DNA of 46,160 bases from Oscillospiraceae bacterium (GCA_009785525.1 WQWC01000012.1:1-46160), one strand, 5' to 3'; shown: positions 20,930 to 29,484, counted from the first letter of the stretch. A program made the numbers and translations. The notes: a model not told the origin generated them from the letters alone.

Positions 20930-23850
20930 TTGGATTCCTATGGCGAAAAATCTGGAAAAACAAATGGCTGATGCTCTGTCTGATTTTTGGCAACATCATC
21001 CTTATCGGCATGGTGGCGGTTGTGCCGTTATTCACCACAGCGACCACGCAGCGCTTGTTTCAGGGGGAGTTCCGGCACGTGCAAGAGACACGGAACATAT
21101 TCCCCGCCATTATGCAGCTGCGCTATAACTTCACCGCCGTTGGGGAAGACCAGCGCTTCGGCGGGTATCTATTGGCAAGGGAGATACTATGGCCCGAAGC
21201 AATAGAGGATCTAGGTATCCCGGATGTCTTTGGGATGCACACATACGCTATGAACAATTTGTTGATACGACCCGCTGTGGCGCGTGCGTATCCAAACCGG
21301 GATCGTACAATCAGCCTGGTCGCGCCCGAGGGGTTTAGAGATAATATAAACCTTGTGTACGGCAGGATGCCGGCCGACGAGCTTGTGGACGGATTTATAA
21401 TCGAAGTTTTGGCAATGAATTCTACACTGCACCGCCATAATTTGGTGTATGGCGAACTGCTGGAAGTGCACGGCGCAGTGAACGTGAGAGCAGAGCACCA
21501 ACATGTCAGAGATCGAGAAGTACGATATGGAGTACGGGATGCACGCGCGGGCAATCCCGACTATATTCACGTCATGGTTGTAGGCATATTTGAGCTGGCT
21601 GAAGACGCTGAGACATATTGGTCAGCAGTACCGATCACATTTGCCAACTCAATGCTGTTTTCAGACAACCTGATGTCCAGGGAATTTATTGAAGACTTTG
21701 ATTCTGAGTACTATATGATGCATGTGACATGGACACAAGTGCTGGACGCGGAAGCAATGAGAGCAAACCGTGCGGAGCATTATGTCCAAACGATAAATGA
21801 CGCTAGGGATCGCTTCAATACCGGCAATAACATTTGGCATTATAGCGTGAATTTCTATGACATAATCAGCCAGTTTGCCGGCGGACCAGATCAACTGGAA
21901 GTCACTGTTTTGGTACTCCAAATCCCGATTTACGTGATGCTGGCGCTCTTTATGTACATGGTGACAAGGCAGATATTGCTTTTGGATAGCAATGATATAT
22001 CGGTTTTGAAGAGCAGGGGCGCAAGTCGGCGTCAAATCATGGGGGTTTATGCGCTTCAAGGTCTGTTTGTCGGGGCTGTCAGTTTTCCGTTTGGAATAAT
22101 GCTGGGCGTGGGGCTATGCCATCTCATCGGTTCCAGCAGCGGATTTTTGGAAATGGTGAATAGGGCCGCGCTTGATGTGGAAATCACCGGTCAGGCTATT
22201 TTGTTCGGCGCGATTGGCATGGGAATATCTTACCTGTATCTGCTTCTTCCGGTAATCGGACTGTCCAAGGTTGCAATTGTTGACCATAAGCGGGCCAAGG
22301 TCAGAAAGACCCAAAAGCCGGTATGGCAGAAATATTTTATTGATATTCTCACCCTTGCCTTGGCGATATATTTGCTGTACAGCTTCAATCTCCAGCGTGA
22401 GCAGATGATGATTACGATGCCGGAGGCCAGGGTTTTCGATCCGCTGCTTTTCGCAGGCTCCTCGTTATTCATAATAGGCACTGCCTTGATATTACTGCGT
22501 TTGTATCCATATCTTTTGAAGTTAGTCTTGATTATAGGGCGCAGACGATTTGGCCCAGCCTTATATACATCTGTGGTAAAAGTCAGCCGCAGTGCGGGTG
22601 GGGAACAGTTTATCATGCTGTTTCTGGTGTTCACAGTGGCCGTTGGAATATTCAGCGCACAGGCAGCAAGGACGCTTAACCTAAACAACGCCCATCGTAT
22701 ACAGTATTTGGGCGGTGCGGACTTGATGCTCAGAGAATTCTGGCCGGATAACCAATTTACTGCGGTGGAGTTAGAGTTGGGGGCGGGTCCGCAGCCGCCG
22801 ATTGCGTTTGTTGAACCGGACTTTAACCGCTTTACTCACTTTGAGGAAGTGGATGCCATCACCCCTGTCTTGGTGAGTCCGGACGCGTCAGTTCGGATGG
22901 GCGTCGGGTTCGGGGTAGATAGAATTACGCTTATGGGTATAGAAACAAATACCTTTGGGGAGACTGTGTGGTTTCGGGATGATCTGCTCTCGATTCATAT
23001 AAACCATTTTCTTAATATATTGTCAAGGCATCCTGATGGTGTGCTCCTCTCGTCAAACTTCAGTAATTTGGGGTACAGTATCGGGGACGAGGTGTTAATT
23101 TCAACGGCACGGACACATGGGAACCCGCACACAGGGCGGTTTACGATAGTTGGGTTTATAGACCACTGGCCCTCTTTCAATCCTGTGAGCGTGACGCGGC
23201 TTTCCACAGGAGAAATTCGGCAAGAGGCGCAGTTCCTGGCAGTTGCCAACTTAGGGCAACTGCGGATGAATTGGGGAGCCATACCGTATCAGATTTGGAT
23301 GCGTACAAACGGCGCGTCACATCAGTTCATACATGATTTCATAAGAGAGGACGGGCTAACAGTCTCCGCATTTAACGACACGGTCGGCACTTTGGTTGAG
23401 ATATTGTCTGACCCAATCGTGCAAAGCACTAACGGAATGCTGACAATAGTCTTTATTATGACGATGCTGCTGTGCTTTACAGGGTTCCTGATTTACTGGA
23501 TTTTATCAATAAAGGGACGTCTTTTGCAATTCGGCGTCTTCCGTGCCATGGGCATGGGGATGCGCGGGATAATGAGCATATTGATAAGCGAGCAAGGGTT
23601 GATTACGATTTCTGCGCTGATTATCGGCGGGGTGATCGGCGGGGTGGCTTCGCGTCTGTTTGTACCGCTGGTTCAGCTGTCTTACACAGCCGCTGACCAG
23701 GTGATACCTTTGCTGGTAGCGATGGAGCCCAGGGATTACATGATGATTTACGGTATTTGCGGATTCATGCTGGTGCTGTGTGTTACGATTTTAGTCAGAT
23801 ACACCCTGCGTGTTAATGTATCGCAAGTTCTGAAGCTCGGGGAGGATTAG
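20926..23850 (+). CDS. ABC transporter permease, FtsX/MacB-like, two FtsX domains
   Basis: 974 residues, the only permease of the operon. The first membrane segment is near residues 14-35 (LMLCLIFGNIILIGMVAVVP), followed by an exterior domain of about 280 residues, three FtsX segments (about 335-450, with LLLDSNDISVLKSRGASRRQ), two more segments, another core segment near 560 (FIMLFLVFTVAVGIFSAQAA), a second exterior domain and a second FtsX trio (about 845-965). The loop KGRLLQFGVFRAMGMGMRGI contacts the ATPase in this family. TTG 20926 has a near-perfect GGAGGTGA site. Such permeases move periplasmic or extracytoplasmic substrates (peptides, lipoproteins, antibiotics) mechanically; the substrate here is unknown. 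Confidence 0.9.
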   Translation: MIGFLWRKIWKNKWLMLCLIFGNIILIGMVAVVPLFTTATTQRLFQGEFRHVQETRNIFPAIMQLRYNFTAVGEDQRFGGYLLAREILWPEAIEDLGIPDVFGMHTYAMNNLLIRPAVARAYPNRDRTISLVAPEGFRDNINLVYGRMPADELVDGFIIEVLAMNSTLHRHNLVYGELLEVHGAVNVRAEHQHVRDREVRYGVRDARAGNPDYIHVMVVGIFELAEDAETYWSAVPITFANSMLFSDNLMSREFIEDFDSEYYMMHVTWTQVLDAEAMRANRAEHYVQTINDARDRFNTGNNIWHYSVNFYDIISQFAGGPDQLEVTVLVLQIPIYVMLALFMYMVTRQILLLDSNDISVLKSRGASRRQIMGVYALQGLFVGAVSFPFGIMLGVGLCHLIGSSSGFLEMVNRAALDVEITGQAILFGAIGMGISYLYLLLPVIGLSKVAIVDHKRAKVRKTQKPVWQKYFIDILTLALAIYLLYSFNLQREQMMITMPEARVFDPLLFAGSSLFIIGTALILLRLYPYLLKLVLIIGRRRFGPALYTSVVKVSRSAGGEQFIMLFLVFTVAVGIFSAQAARTLNLNNAHRIQYLGGADLMLREFWPDNQFTAVELELGAGPQPPIAFVEPDFNRFTHFEEVDAITPVLVSPDASVRMGVGFGVDRITLMGIETNTFGETVWFRDDLLSIHINHFLNILSRHPDGVLLSSNFSNLGYSIGDEVLISTARTHGNPHTGRFTIVGFIDHWPSFNPVSVTRLSTGEIRQEAQFLAVANLGQLRMNWGAIPYQIWMRTNGASHQFIHDFIREDGLTVSAFNDTVGTLVEILSDPIVQSTNGMLTIVFIMTMLLCFTGFLIYWILSIKGRLLQFGVFRAMGMGMRGIMSILISEQGLITISALIIGGVIGGVASRLFVPLVQLSYTAADQVIPLLVAMEPRDYMMIYGICGFMLVLCVTILVRYTLRVNVSQVLKLGED

Positions 23851-23851
23851 G

Positions 23852-24535
23852 TTGGAAAAGATGCTGATTCAAGCAATAGACATTAAGCGCGGTTTTCCGA
23901 TGGGTGGGGGGACTTTTTGGGCGCTTAACGGGATATCTTTAAATGTGGCTGAAAGCAAGCTCACTATTCTCAAAGGCCGCTCAGGCAGCGGCAAGACCAC
24001 TATGATGAACTTACTCGGCGCGCTTGATTATCCGACGGAGGGCGAAGTTATCTTCAACGGCTTGCCAATTTCAAGCGCAAGTGAAAGATTGCGCGGAAAT
24101 TTGCGCCGCCGCGAAATCGGATTTGTGTTTCAGTCTGTGGCGCTGATAGGCATGATGACGGCTTTTGAAAATGTCGAGTTCGCCCTGCGTATAAGCGGAT
24201 ATCCTGAGAGGGGGCGCAAAAAGCGGGTGGAAGCCTGCATGGATTTGGTCGGGCTTTCATCGCGCATGTATCACATGCCTGCCGAGCTTTCGGGAGGTGA
24301 GCAGCAGCGCGTGGCGATAGCGAGGGCAATAGTGCATGAGCCGAAAGTGATTTTCGCGGATGAGCCAACGGCAGAGCTTGATACGAATACCGGACTGCAA
24401 GTCGTGAAGATTTTCAAGGACCTCATCGATAGTGAAGGAACTACCGTGGTTATGACTACGCACGACCCGGATCTGATGGATGTAGCGGACAGGGTATACG
24501 AGTTGGCGGACGGGAGGATTATAAATGAATACTGA
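23852..24535 (+). CDS. ABC transporter ATP-binding protein 1 (LolD/MacB type)
   Basis: 227 residues. Walker A GRSGSGKTT, Q-loop region GFVFQSVALIGMMTAFENVE, signature LSGGEQQR, Walker B VIFADEPTAELD and switch His (TTHDP) are all intact, so it should be an active ATPase. It is most like the MacB/LolD class that pairs with FtsX permeases. TTG 23852 is preferred because GGGGAGGA ends five bases before it; the ATG at 23861 would be too far. It starts one base after the permease stop and overlaps ATPase 2 by 11 bases. Confidence 0.93.
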   Translation: MEKMLIQAIDIKRGFPMGGGTFWALNGISLNVAESKLTILKGRSGSGKTTMMNLLGALDYPTEGEVIFNGLPISSASERLRGNLRRREIGFVFQSVALIGMMTAFENVEFALRISGYPERGRKKRVEACMDLVGLSSRMYHMPAELSGGEQQRVAIARAIVHEPKVIFADEPTAELDTNTGLQVVKIFKDLIDSEGTTVVMTTHDPDLMDVADRVYELADGRIINEY

Positions 24536-25436
24536 GAATGAAGTTATAGTGGCCGAAAACCTAGTCAAGATATACAAGACCCGTGACCTTGAGGTGTTGG
24601 CGCTTCAAGGTCTTGATTTAATAATCAAGCGCGGCGAGGTAATGGCGATAATAGGAAACAGCGGAAGCGGTAAGTCAACCCTTCTTAATATGATCGGCGG
24701 GTTGGACAGACCTTCTGCCGGGAGTCTTATTGTTGATGGCAAGGATTTGTTCAAACTCAGCGAGAAAGACTTGGTGGACTATAAAACTGTCACTGTCGGC
24801 TTTGTGTGGCAGAATAATGCCCGTAACCTTATCCCGTATCTCAGCGCAATGGAAAATGTAATGATGCCTATGCAATTTAACACGGTAAACCCGATTAAGG
24901 ACAAAAGGATACGGGCGATGGAATTGCTTGAGCTTGTGGAAATGAACGGCCGCGCAAATCATCGGCTGAGCCAACTTTCCGGGGGAGAACAGCAAAGGGT
25001 TGCCATTGCAACTGCGATGGCCAACCACCCAGCCGTGCTTCTTGCTGACGAACCCACTGGGAACGTTGATACGCGCACCACAGAGGTCATTTTGGACATG
25101 TTCCGGACAGTAAACAAAGCGCTTGGCACAACTATTGTAATCGTCACCCATGACCGGGAAATTTCAAAGAGGGTGGAGAGGGTCGTTGCTATACGCGACG
25201 GAAAGACTTCCAGCGAGTTTGTACTGAGCGCCGGATATGCCGACAAGCTATCAGGCATCGAAGGGTTCAGCACCGGAGAGCAAGTTGAGCTTGCCGTACT
25301 GGACCGCGCTGGCCGCGTGCAGATCCCGCGGGAGCTGCTGGACAAAATCGGCGAACACAGCAATCGTCTGCACATACATATGGATGACGAAGGGCGCATT
25401 ATCCTAAATGCGCTGGAGGAAGAAGCGGGAAACTGA
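24525..25436 (+). CDS. ABC transporter ATP-binding protein 2 with C-terminal AbrB-like domain
   Basis: 303 residues. The ATPase core (about residues 1-225) is complete: Walker A GNSGSGKST, GFVWQNNARNLIPYLSAMEN, LSGGEQQR, LLADEPTGNVD, VTHD. About 75 extra residues follow. Within them, AVLDRAGRVQIPRELLDKIG followed by LHIHMDDEGRIILN has the strand-GR-hydrophobic-P-helix pattern of the AbrB/SpoVT swapped hairpin. ATPase 1 lacks this. The pair may form a heterodimer on the single permease, with the extra domain for dimerisation or regulation; both are inference. GGGAGGA precedes ATG 24525, which lies inside ATPase 1. It is the last gene of the operon. Confidence 0.92.
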   Translation: MNTENEVIVAENLVKIYKTRDLEVLALQGLDLIIKRGEVMAIIGNSGSGKSTLLNMIGGLDRPSAGSLIVDGKDLFKLSEKDLVDYKTVTVGFVWQNNARNLIPYLSAMENVMMPMQFNTVNPIKDKRIRAMELLELVEMNGRANHRLSQLSGGEQQRVAIATAMANHPAVLLADEPTGNVDTRTTEVILDMFRTVNKALGTTIVIVTHDREISKRVERVVAIRDGKTSSEFVLSAGYADKLSGIEGFSTGEQVELAVLDRAGRVQIPRELLDKIGEHSNRLHIHMDDEGRIILNALEEEAGN

Positions 25437-25452
25437 TTGGTTAAGCACCGCG

Positions 25453-25509
25453 CAAATGACAATAATAGACCCGCATCTGTATAACAGACGCGGGTCTATT
25501 TGTCATTTG
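25453..25509. terminator. bidirectional terminator between the ABC operon and the lyase gene
   Basis: AATAGACCCGC/GCGGGTCTATT stem, extended by AAATGACA/TGTCATTT on the outside, with T-rich sequence on the plus side. The two units are convergent. Confidence 0.85.
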
Positions 25510-25528
25510 TGTTTTTTGAAACGTTTCT

Positions 25529-26977
25529 CTATAAGCTTCCGCCGAAATCTTCGGCAAACTTCTTTGCCAGCGCCTGCGGCCAGTCACCGATCGCCTCCAG
25601 CTGGCCTATGAAGAACCTCAGAACTTTTGGCTCGTCGGTGAATCTTAACCCGCCGATCATATGTCGGTTCTCAAAGAGCCATGCAAAACGGTCGGCAACG
25701 AATTTTATTTGCGACAATGTATACACGCGCCGGGGCAGGGCCAATCGCACAAGCTCCATTTCCGCCAAGCGCTCGCTTCCGTCCGGATTGCGCTGTTCGC
25801 TGAGTGTGCCGCGCTCCATGCCGCGCACTCCACTTACGATGAACAGTGCCGCAGCCAGTGCGCCAGCCGGGTATTCCTCCTGCGGAATGTGATTGCAGAA
25901 TTCCCGCGCGTCAACGTGACAGCCCAGTCCGCCGGGCGGCAGCACAACGGGGACTCCGTTTGCCTGCATTTCGTTGCACAACGCCTCAACAAAAACCGGG
26001 GTCTGGCTGATAACACCCATGTCCAGTGTCTCGATGAGACCCACCGCTGTAGCCTCCATATCGCGTACCGACATTCCGCCGTAAGTCAGGAATCCCTCGA
26101 AAAGCGGCACCAGTTCGCGCATTTGCGAAAAAATCTCGTCATCAGAAGTGAGGATGCCTCCGCCGCGTGACGAACCCAGCTTACGTGCCGAGAAGTAGAT
26201 AATATCCATTAAACGGCCAATTTCCAGCATGATTTCCTGAATATCAACGTCCCGAAACTCTTCGTCACGGGTTTTTATGAAGTACAGGTTATCCGCTAAA
26301 AGGCTTGCATCGTATACAAGCTTTATGCCCAAAGCGCGGCAGATTGCGGATACTTCGCGCATATTTTTCATTGATACGGGCTGCCCGCCGACAAGGTTTG
26401 TTCCCGCCTCGATACGGACGAACGAGATATTTTCCGTGCCAATTCTCTTTATCGCCTCGTTTAGCTTGTCGATATCAATATCGCCCTTGAAAGGTGCGTC
26501 GCTTTTGACTTTCAGCCCTTCGTCGCTGATGATTTCCTCAATACCGCCGCCCATCAGAGTGATGTGCGCCTTTGTGGTTGTGAAGTGATAGTTCATAATA
26601 GCGACCGAGCCCGGTTTAACGAGAGTACGCGCTATAATATGCTCACACGCGCGGCCTTGGTGGGCCGGAAGAAAGTGCTTCTTACCGAACAAATCCACAA
26701 GAACCTTTTCCAGCCGAAAAAAAGTCTCCGACCCCGCGTAGCTGTCATCCGCCTGGAACATGGCGGCAAACTGATTGTCACTCAATGCATTAGTGCCGCT
26801 GTCTGTGAGCATATCGAGGAAGACATCGCGGTTTCTTAGCAGGAAAGTGTTGAATCCCGCCTCTTGGATTTTTTCCAGCCGCTCATTCACCGGCAGAAGA
26901 TTTATTTTTTGTACCATGCGGGCCCTGTGCATTTCAAGCGGGATAGTTCCGCCTGAGCGAAGTTTTATGTTTGACAT
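25529..26977 (-). CDS. tpl: tyrosine phenol-lyase-like PLP enzyme (beta-eliminating lyase)
   Basis: 482 residues of the tryptophanase/tyrosine phenol-lyase family, which cleave the amino acid to phenol or indole, pyruvate and ammonia. The C-terminal GVRGMERGTLSEQR has Met387 and Arg389 at the positions of Met379 and Arg381 of Citrobacter TPL; tryptophanase has Val and Ile there, so tyrosine (or a phenol) is the likelier substrate. The PLP lysine is K266 (SARKLGSSRGGG), a divergent motif, and Asp223 is kept, but the nearby Arg (217 in TPL) is Leu226. ATG 26977 follows AAAAGGAG; an N-terminal extension to 27127 would run through the T-box and is rejected. Activity is uncertain because of the substituted active-site residues. 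Confidence 0.8.
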   Translation of the reverse strand: MSNIKLRSGGTIPLEMHRARMVQKINLLPVNERLEKIQEAGFNTFLLRNRDVFLDMLTDSGTNALSDNQFAAMFQADDSYAGSETFFRLEKVLVDLFGKKHFLPAHQGRACEHIIARTLVKPGSVAIMNYHFTTTKAHITLMGGGIEEIISDEGLKVKSDAPFKGDIDIDKLNEAIKRIGTENISFVRIEAGTNLVGGQPVSMKNMREVSAICRALGIKLVYDASLLADNLYFIKTRDEEFRDVDIQEIMLEIGRLMDIIYFSARKLGSSRGGGILTSDDEIFSQMRELVPLFEGFLTYGGMSVRDMEATAVGLIETLDMGVISQTPVFVEALCNEMQANGVPVVLPPGGLGCHVDAREFCNHIPQEEYPAGALAAALFIVSGVRGMERGTLSEQRNPDGSERLAEMELVRLALPRRVYTLSQIKFVADRFAWLFENRHMIGGLRFTDEPKVLRFFIGQLEAIGDWPQALAKKFAEDFGGSL

Positions 26978-27018
26978 AACAATTCTCCTTTTATTTTTTT
27001 GAATTTGCTGCCCATGAA

Positions 27019-27062
27019 AAACAAAAACGTCCATGAGCAAGATATAAACTTGCCCAAGGACG
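27019..27062 (-). terminator. T-box-controlled terminator
   Basis: Stem CGTCCTTGGGCAAG/CTTGCTCATGGACG on the minus strand, loop of seven, followed by GTTTTTGTTTTT. Its 5' arm begins just after the T-box, as expected for an attenuator. Confidence 0.9.
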
Positions 27063-27330
27063 AGAGAAATCCCCCGCGGTACCACCTTGGTTGCGGCTTT
27101 ACAAGGCAAAACCGCCGCTTCATGCATTCGGGACGTTATAATCCCTGAACCCCTGTAACGGTGGGCTTCCGGATGCTCCTACTAAGCTAATCAGCCGTTC
27201 AAAACATCAGCTCCGGAGTGTATATTGTATATCCGCCGACACCTGCTTGCACCAACCGCAGTATCTCTGTCGTCCGAATAAAACCGGACTGACGGCACAG
27301 GATATTTTTCTCTCCATCACAGCTAGTCTG
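27020..27330 (-). ncRNA. T-box riboswitch leader, tyrosine specifier (UAC)
   Basis: On the minus strand the leader carries the canonical T-box AAGGTGGTACCGCGG (complement of 27074-27088), a stem I with GGAGAGAAA near its 5' end, and the specifier UAC (complement of 27220-27222) directly before ACTCCGGAGC, the same position as GGC in glyQS. UAC is a tyrosine codon. Uncharged tRNA-Tyr should stabilise the antiterminator and allow transcription into the lyase gene. The competing terminator is at 27019-27062. Registers giving Ile (AUA) or His (CAC) would be off by one or two bases and fit less well. Confidence 0.9.
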
Positions 27331-27333
27331 TGC

Positions 27334-27362
27334 ATTGTATCAAAAGAGATTGAGTTTGTCAA
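27334..27362 (-). promoter_or_regulatory. sigma-A promoter of the T-box/lyase unit
   Basis: Minus-strand TTGACA (complement of 27357-27362), 17-base spacer, TACAAT (complement of 27334-27339). It places the start of transcription just before the T-box leader. Confidence 0.8.
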
Positions 27363-27432
27363 TGCTTTGCGCATATTTTTGCGCTTGATTTAATTTTTCG
27401 CGTATATCCTGAAAGCTTGGACCTGAATAATT

Positions 27433-28548
27433 TTACCGTACCGCTCTATCTTCCACAAGGGAGACGAATGGATACAGTTCGTTGTAATGCTTGTGCATAA
27501 ACATGGCGTTATGTTCGTTGTAAAGCTTTTCCGCGGCATAATCGGCAATAGGTGTAATCAGCTGCTCATGTGCGCACTGTACCGGCGATACGTCGGGAAC
27601 AATATCCGATCCTTGGCAAACCAAACTGTCATATGCATAATTGCAGCGGGTTCTGATGGAGCAGTTCCGGCAAACCTCGGCAGGTGCGGCACTTTTTTCA
27701 TATATGAGCTTCTGCTTTGCCGAGTCGATACCGGAAAAGACATCCCCGACTTCAAACGCGGGGTCACCCAGATATTTTGAACTGTAATAAATCTTACCAT
27801 CTGGAGTCACGGATGGCTGGTTCTGCGTCATTCGCAGTCTGTCCGTGTTATATGCCTCACCCTTAAGGTGTGACAAGATTTTCATATCAAACGGTGAAAG
27901 GTAAAACTTTTCCTCAGCTTTTGTCCACTCAATATACATCTCGGCCATTTTTTTGTACTCTGCTTTAAAAATTGACAAGCGTTCCCTTGTCCACGGGGCG
28001 GTTCTTGAATAATTCACGCCGACGGTGATGTACCGAAATCCCTTATCAAACAGATACTTGACGATTGACGCGGCCTTGTGTACAGTTGACGGATCCACGA
28101 CGCTCAAACCAATTGCGTACGGCTGATATTTCAGCAATAACGGTATTTTTTCTTCAAGCATCGCAAATGAACCGCCGCCGTCAGGGAATAGGCGACAGTC
28201 ATCCTGCGCCGGACCGTCGTGGGAAAAGCCTATCGTCAGATTGACAGCCTCTGAAAATTTGAGGAATTCTTCGTCCAACAGTACGCCATTTGTCGTCATC
28301 TTGTAGTAAAAAGTATGCCCGGTCTTTTTTGTGATCGCCTTTGTGTAATCGACAATGTCGTATATCAGCTGCCTTTCAAGAAGCGGTTCACCACCGTAGA
28401 AAAGCAATCCCGACGTTTTCGTATTCTTCATGCCCAATTTCACCGCCGCAAAGGCGACGTCCTGCGACATGATTTCCGGCCCGCGTGCGACAACACAGTA
28501 CCCGCAATTCAGATTGCATTGATTTGTAAGGTGCAGTGTTAATTGCAT
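27433..28548 (-). CDS. radical SAM/SPASM peptide maturase-like protein
   Basis: 371 residues. The radical SAM cluster motif CX3CX2C is at the extreme N-terminus (CNLNCGYC, Cys11/15/18), followed by LLFYGGEPLL (the GGE SAM contact) and a barrel. A C-terminal SPASM-like cysteine set (about residues 300-345: VCRNCSIRTRCNYAYDS, VCQG, PVQCAHE) should hold auxiliary clusters. The layout matches anaerobic sulfatase maturases and RiPP maturases, which modify peptide or protein side chains. No sulfatase is near. The start is ATG 28548, just 16 bases after the stop of the membrane-anchored protein, so the two form an operon, making that protein its candidate partner or substrate. Confidence 0.87.
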   Translation of the reverse strand: MQLTLHLTNQCNLNCGYCVVARGPEIMSQDVAFAAVKLGMKNTKTSGLLFYGGEPLLERQLIYDIVDYTKAITKKTGHTFYYKMTTNGVLLDEEFLKFSEAVNLTIGFSHDGPAQDDCRLFPDGGGSFAMLEEKIPLLLKYQPYAIGLSVVDPSTVHKAASIVKYLFDKGFRYITVGVNYSRTAPWTRERLSIFKAEYKKMAEMYIEWTKAEEKFYLSPFDMKILSHLKGEAYNTDRLRMTQNQPSVTPDGKIYYSSKYLGDPAFEVGDVFSGIDSAKQKLIYEKSAAPAEVCRNCSIRTRCNYAYDSLVCQGSDIVPDVSPVQCAHEQLITPIADYAAEKLYNEHNAMFMHKHYNELYPFVSLVEDRAVR

Positions 28549-28563
28549 ATAAATCGCCCCCCG

Positions 28564-29418
28564 TTACAAAACGCCCATGGATTGTAGAAAGCCTAGAAAA
28601 TTCTGTACTTGTACGGTAAGATGGTCGTGAAGAATCGGACGCACCGTTGTATTTGCCTCTTCGATTTCTTCGTCGGTCGGTTCTTGCCAAATCCGTTCGC
28701 CATCGTCTGTTACCACCCAAGGTTTCCGCAATGAATGAGACGGGTTGTAAAACGCACCCATAAAGATATCATCATGCTGCACAAAAAACTCTCTCGCTGC
28801 TTGGGGAGCAATCCCTACGCTAACATGGGATATTCCAACGCCTCTCTCCCTGTCAAATAAATCAATACCAATGGTGATATCATCCGACACCCCCCAGCCG
28901 AAGTCCTCCAAATCCTGAAAGGTAATGGTAACGGTATGTTCGGGCGGATCGTCGTTGAAGTTAAGACCCGCGGCTTCCAGCTGTGCGCGGATGATGCCGA
29001 ACGCCTCTTGCTCAGTCAGGTATACAACATAAATGGCAAATCCGGAGCCGCCGTGATGGGTTCTGAACTCCAAGTCAAGTTCAGTGTATCCATTGTAGAT
29101 GTCTGGAAATCCTCTATTTCCTCTATCGTTGGGGAGGGTCTCTATCGACGGGAGGGTGTAGCCGTTGTAGTTGTTATAATATCCGCCACTCCCGCCGTTT
29201 TCCGGCAGATTTTCCCCCGGTGGAGACGCGCAGGCCGCGAGAGCACTCACGCCGATGATCCCGATGCAGGTGATAACCGCCGCGTTTTTCCGCCATCTTA
29301 GGGGCAGCTTTTTCAGCAACGTGGGATTGCTGCGAGTGTCGCTCAACGTCGGGATTTTTGGGGCCTCATAGTTTGCAACCGGGGTTACGCCTTGTAGATC
29401 GTCTCTGTTATTATTCAT
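28564..29418 (-). CDS. membrane-anchored lipoprotein-like partner of the radical SAM enzyme
   Basis: 284 residues. A long, conserved-looking N-terminal stretch of about 44 residues (DDLQGVTPVANYEAPKIPTL, then TLLKKLPLRWRKN) precedes one hydrophobic segment with a lipobox-like end (IIGVSALAAC, Cys63). Outside follows a Gly/Asn/Tyr-rich linker (GGSGGYYNNYNGY, later FPDIYNGY) and a soluble domain (about residues 115-284, TELDLEFRTHHGGSGFAIYV, YLTEQEAFGIIRAQLEAAGL). Such a long leader before a signal is unusual and could be what the maturase recognises; the Tyr/Asn/Gly linker could be the modified part. Both are inference. GAGGTGAG precedes the ATG. Confidence 0.7.
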   Translation of the reverse strand: MNNNRDDLQGVTPVANYEAPKIPTLSDTRSNPTLLKKLPLRWRKNAAVITCIGIIGVSALAACASPPGENLPENGGSGGYYNNYNGYTLPSIETLPNDRGNRGFPDIYNGYTELDLEFRTHHGGSGFAIYVVYLTEQEAFGIIRAQLEAAGLNFNDDPPEHTVTITFQDLEDFGWGVSDDITIGIDLFDRERGVGISHVSVGIAPQAAREFFVQHDDIFMGAFYNPSHSLRKPWVVTDDGERIWQEPTDEEIEEANTTVRPILHDHLTVQVQNFLGFLQSMGVL

Positions 29419-29453
29419 GGAAGCTCACCTCAATATTGCAATATATTGTGTAT

Positions 29454-29481
29454 ATTATACCACGTTCAGACAAATTTTCAA
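29454..29481 (-). promoter_or_regulatory. predicted promoter of the lipoprotein-radical SAM operon
   Basis: Minus-strand TTGAAA (complement of 29476-29481), 16-base spacer, perfect TATAAT (complement of 29454-29459), 36 bases before the ATG. Confidence 0.7.
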
Positions 29482-29484
29482 GCA

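Noticed and set aside
25529-26977. Calling the lyase tryptophanase (tnaA)
   Set aside because: The MERG motif and the Tyr specifier fit tyrosine phenol-lyase better; tryptophanase has Val and Ile at the two discriminating positions.
26978-27127. 50-residue N-terminal extension of the lyase
   Set aside because: It would be encoded by the T-box terminator and core. The ribosome site and family length both fix the start at 26977.
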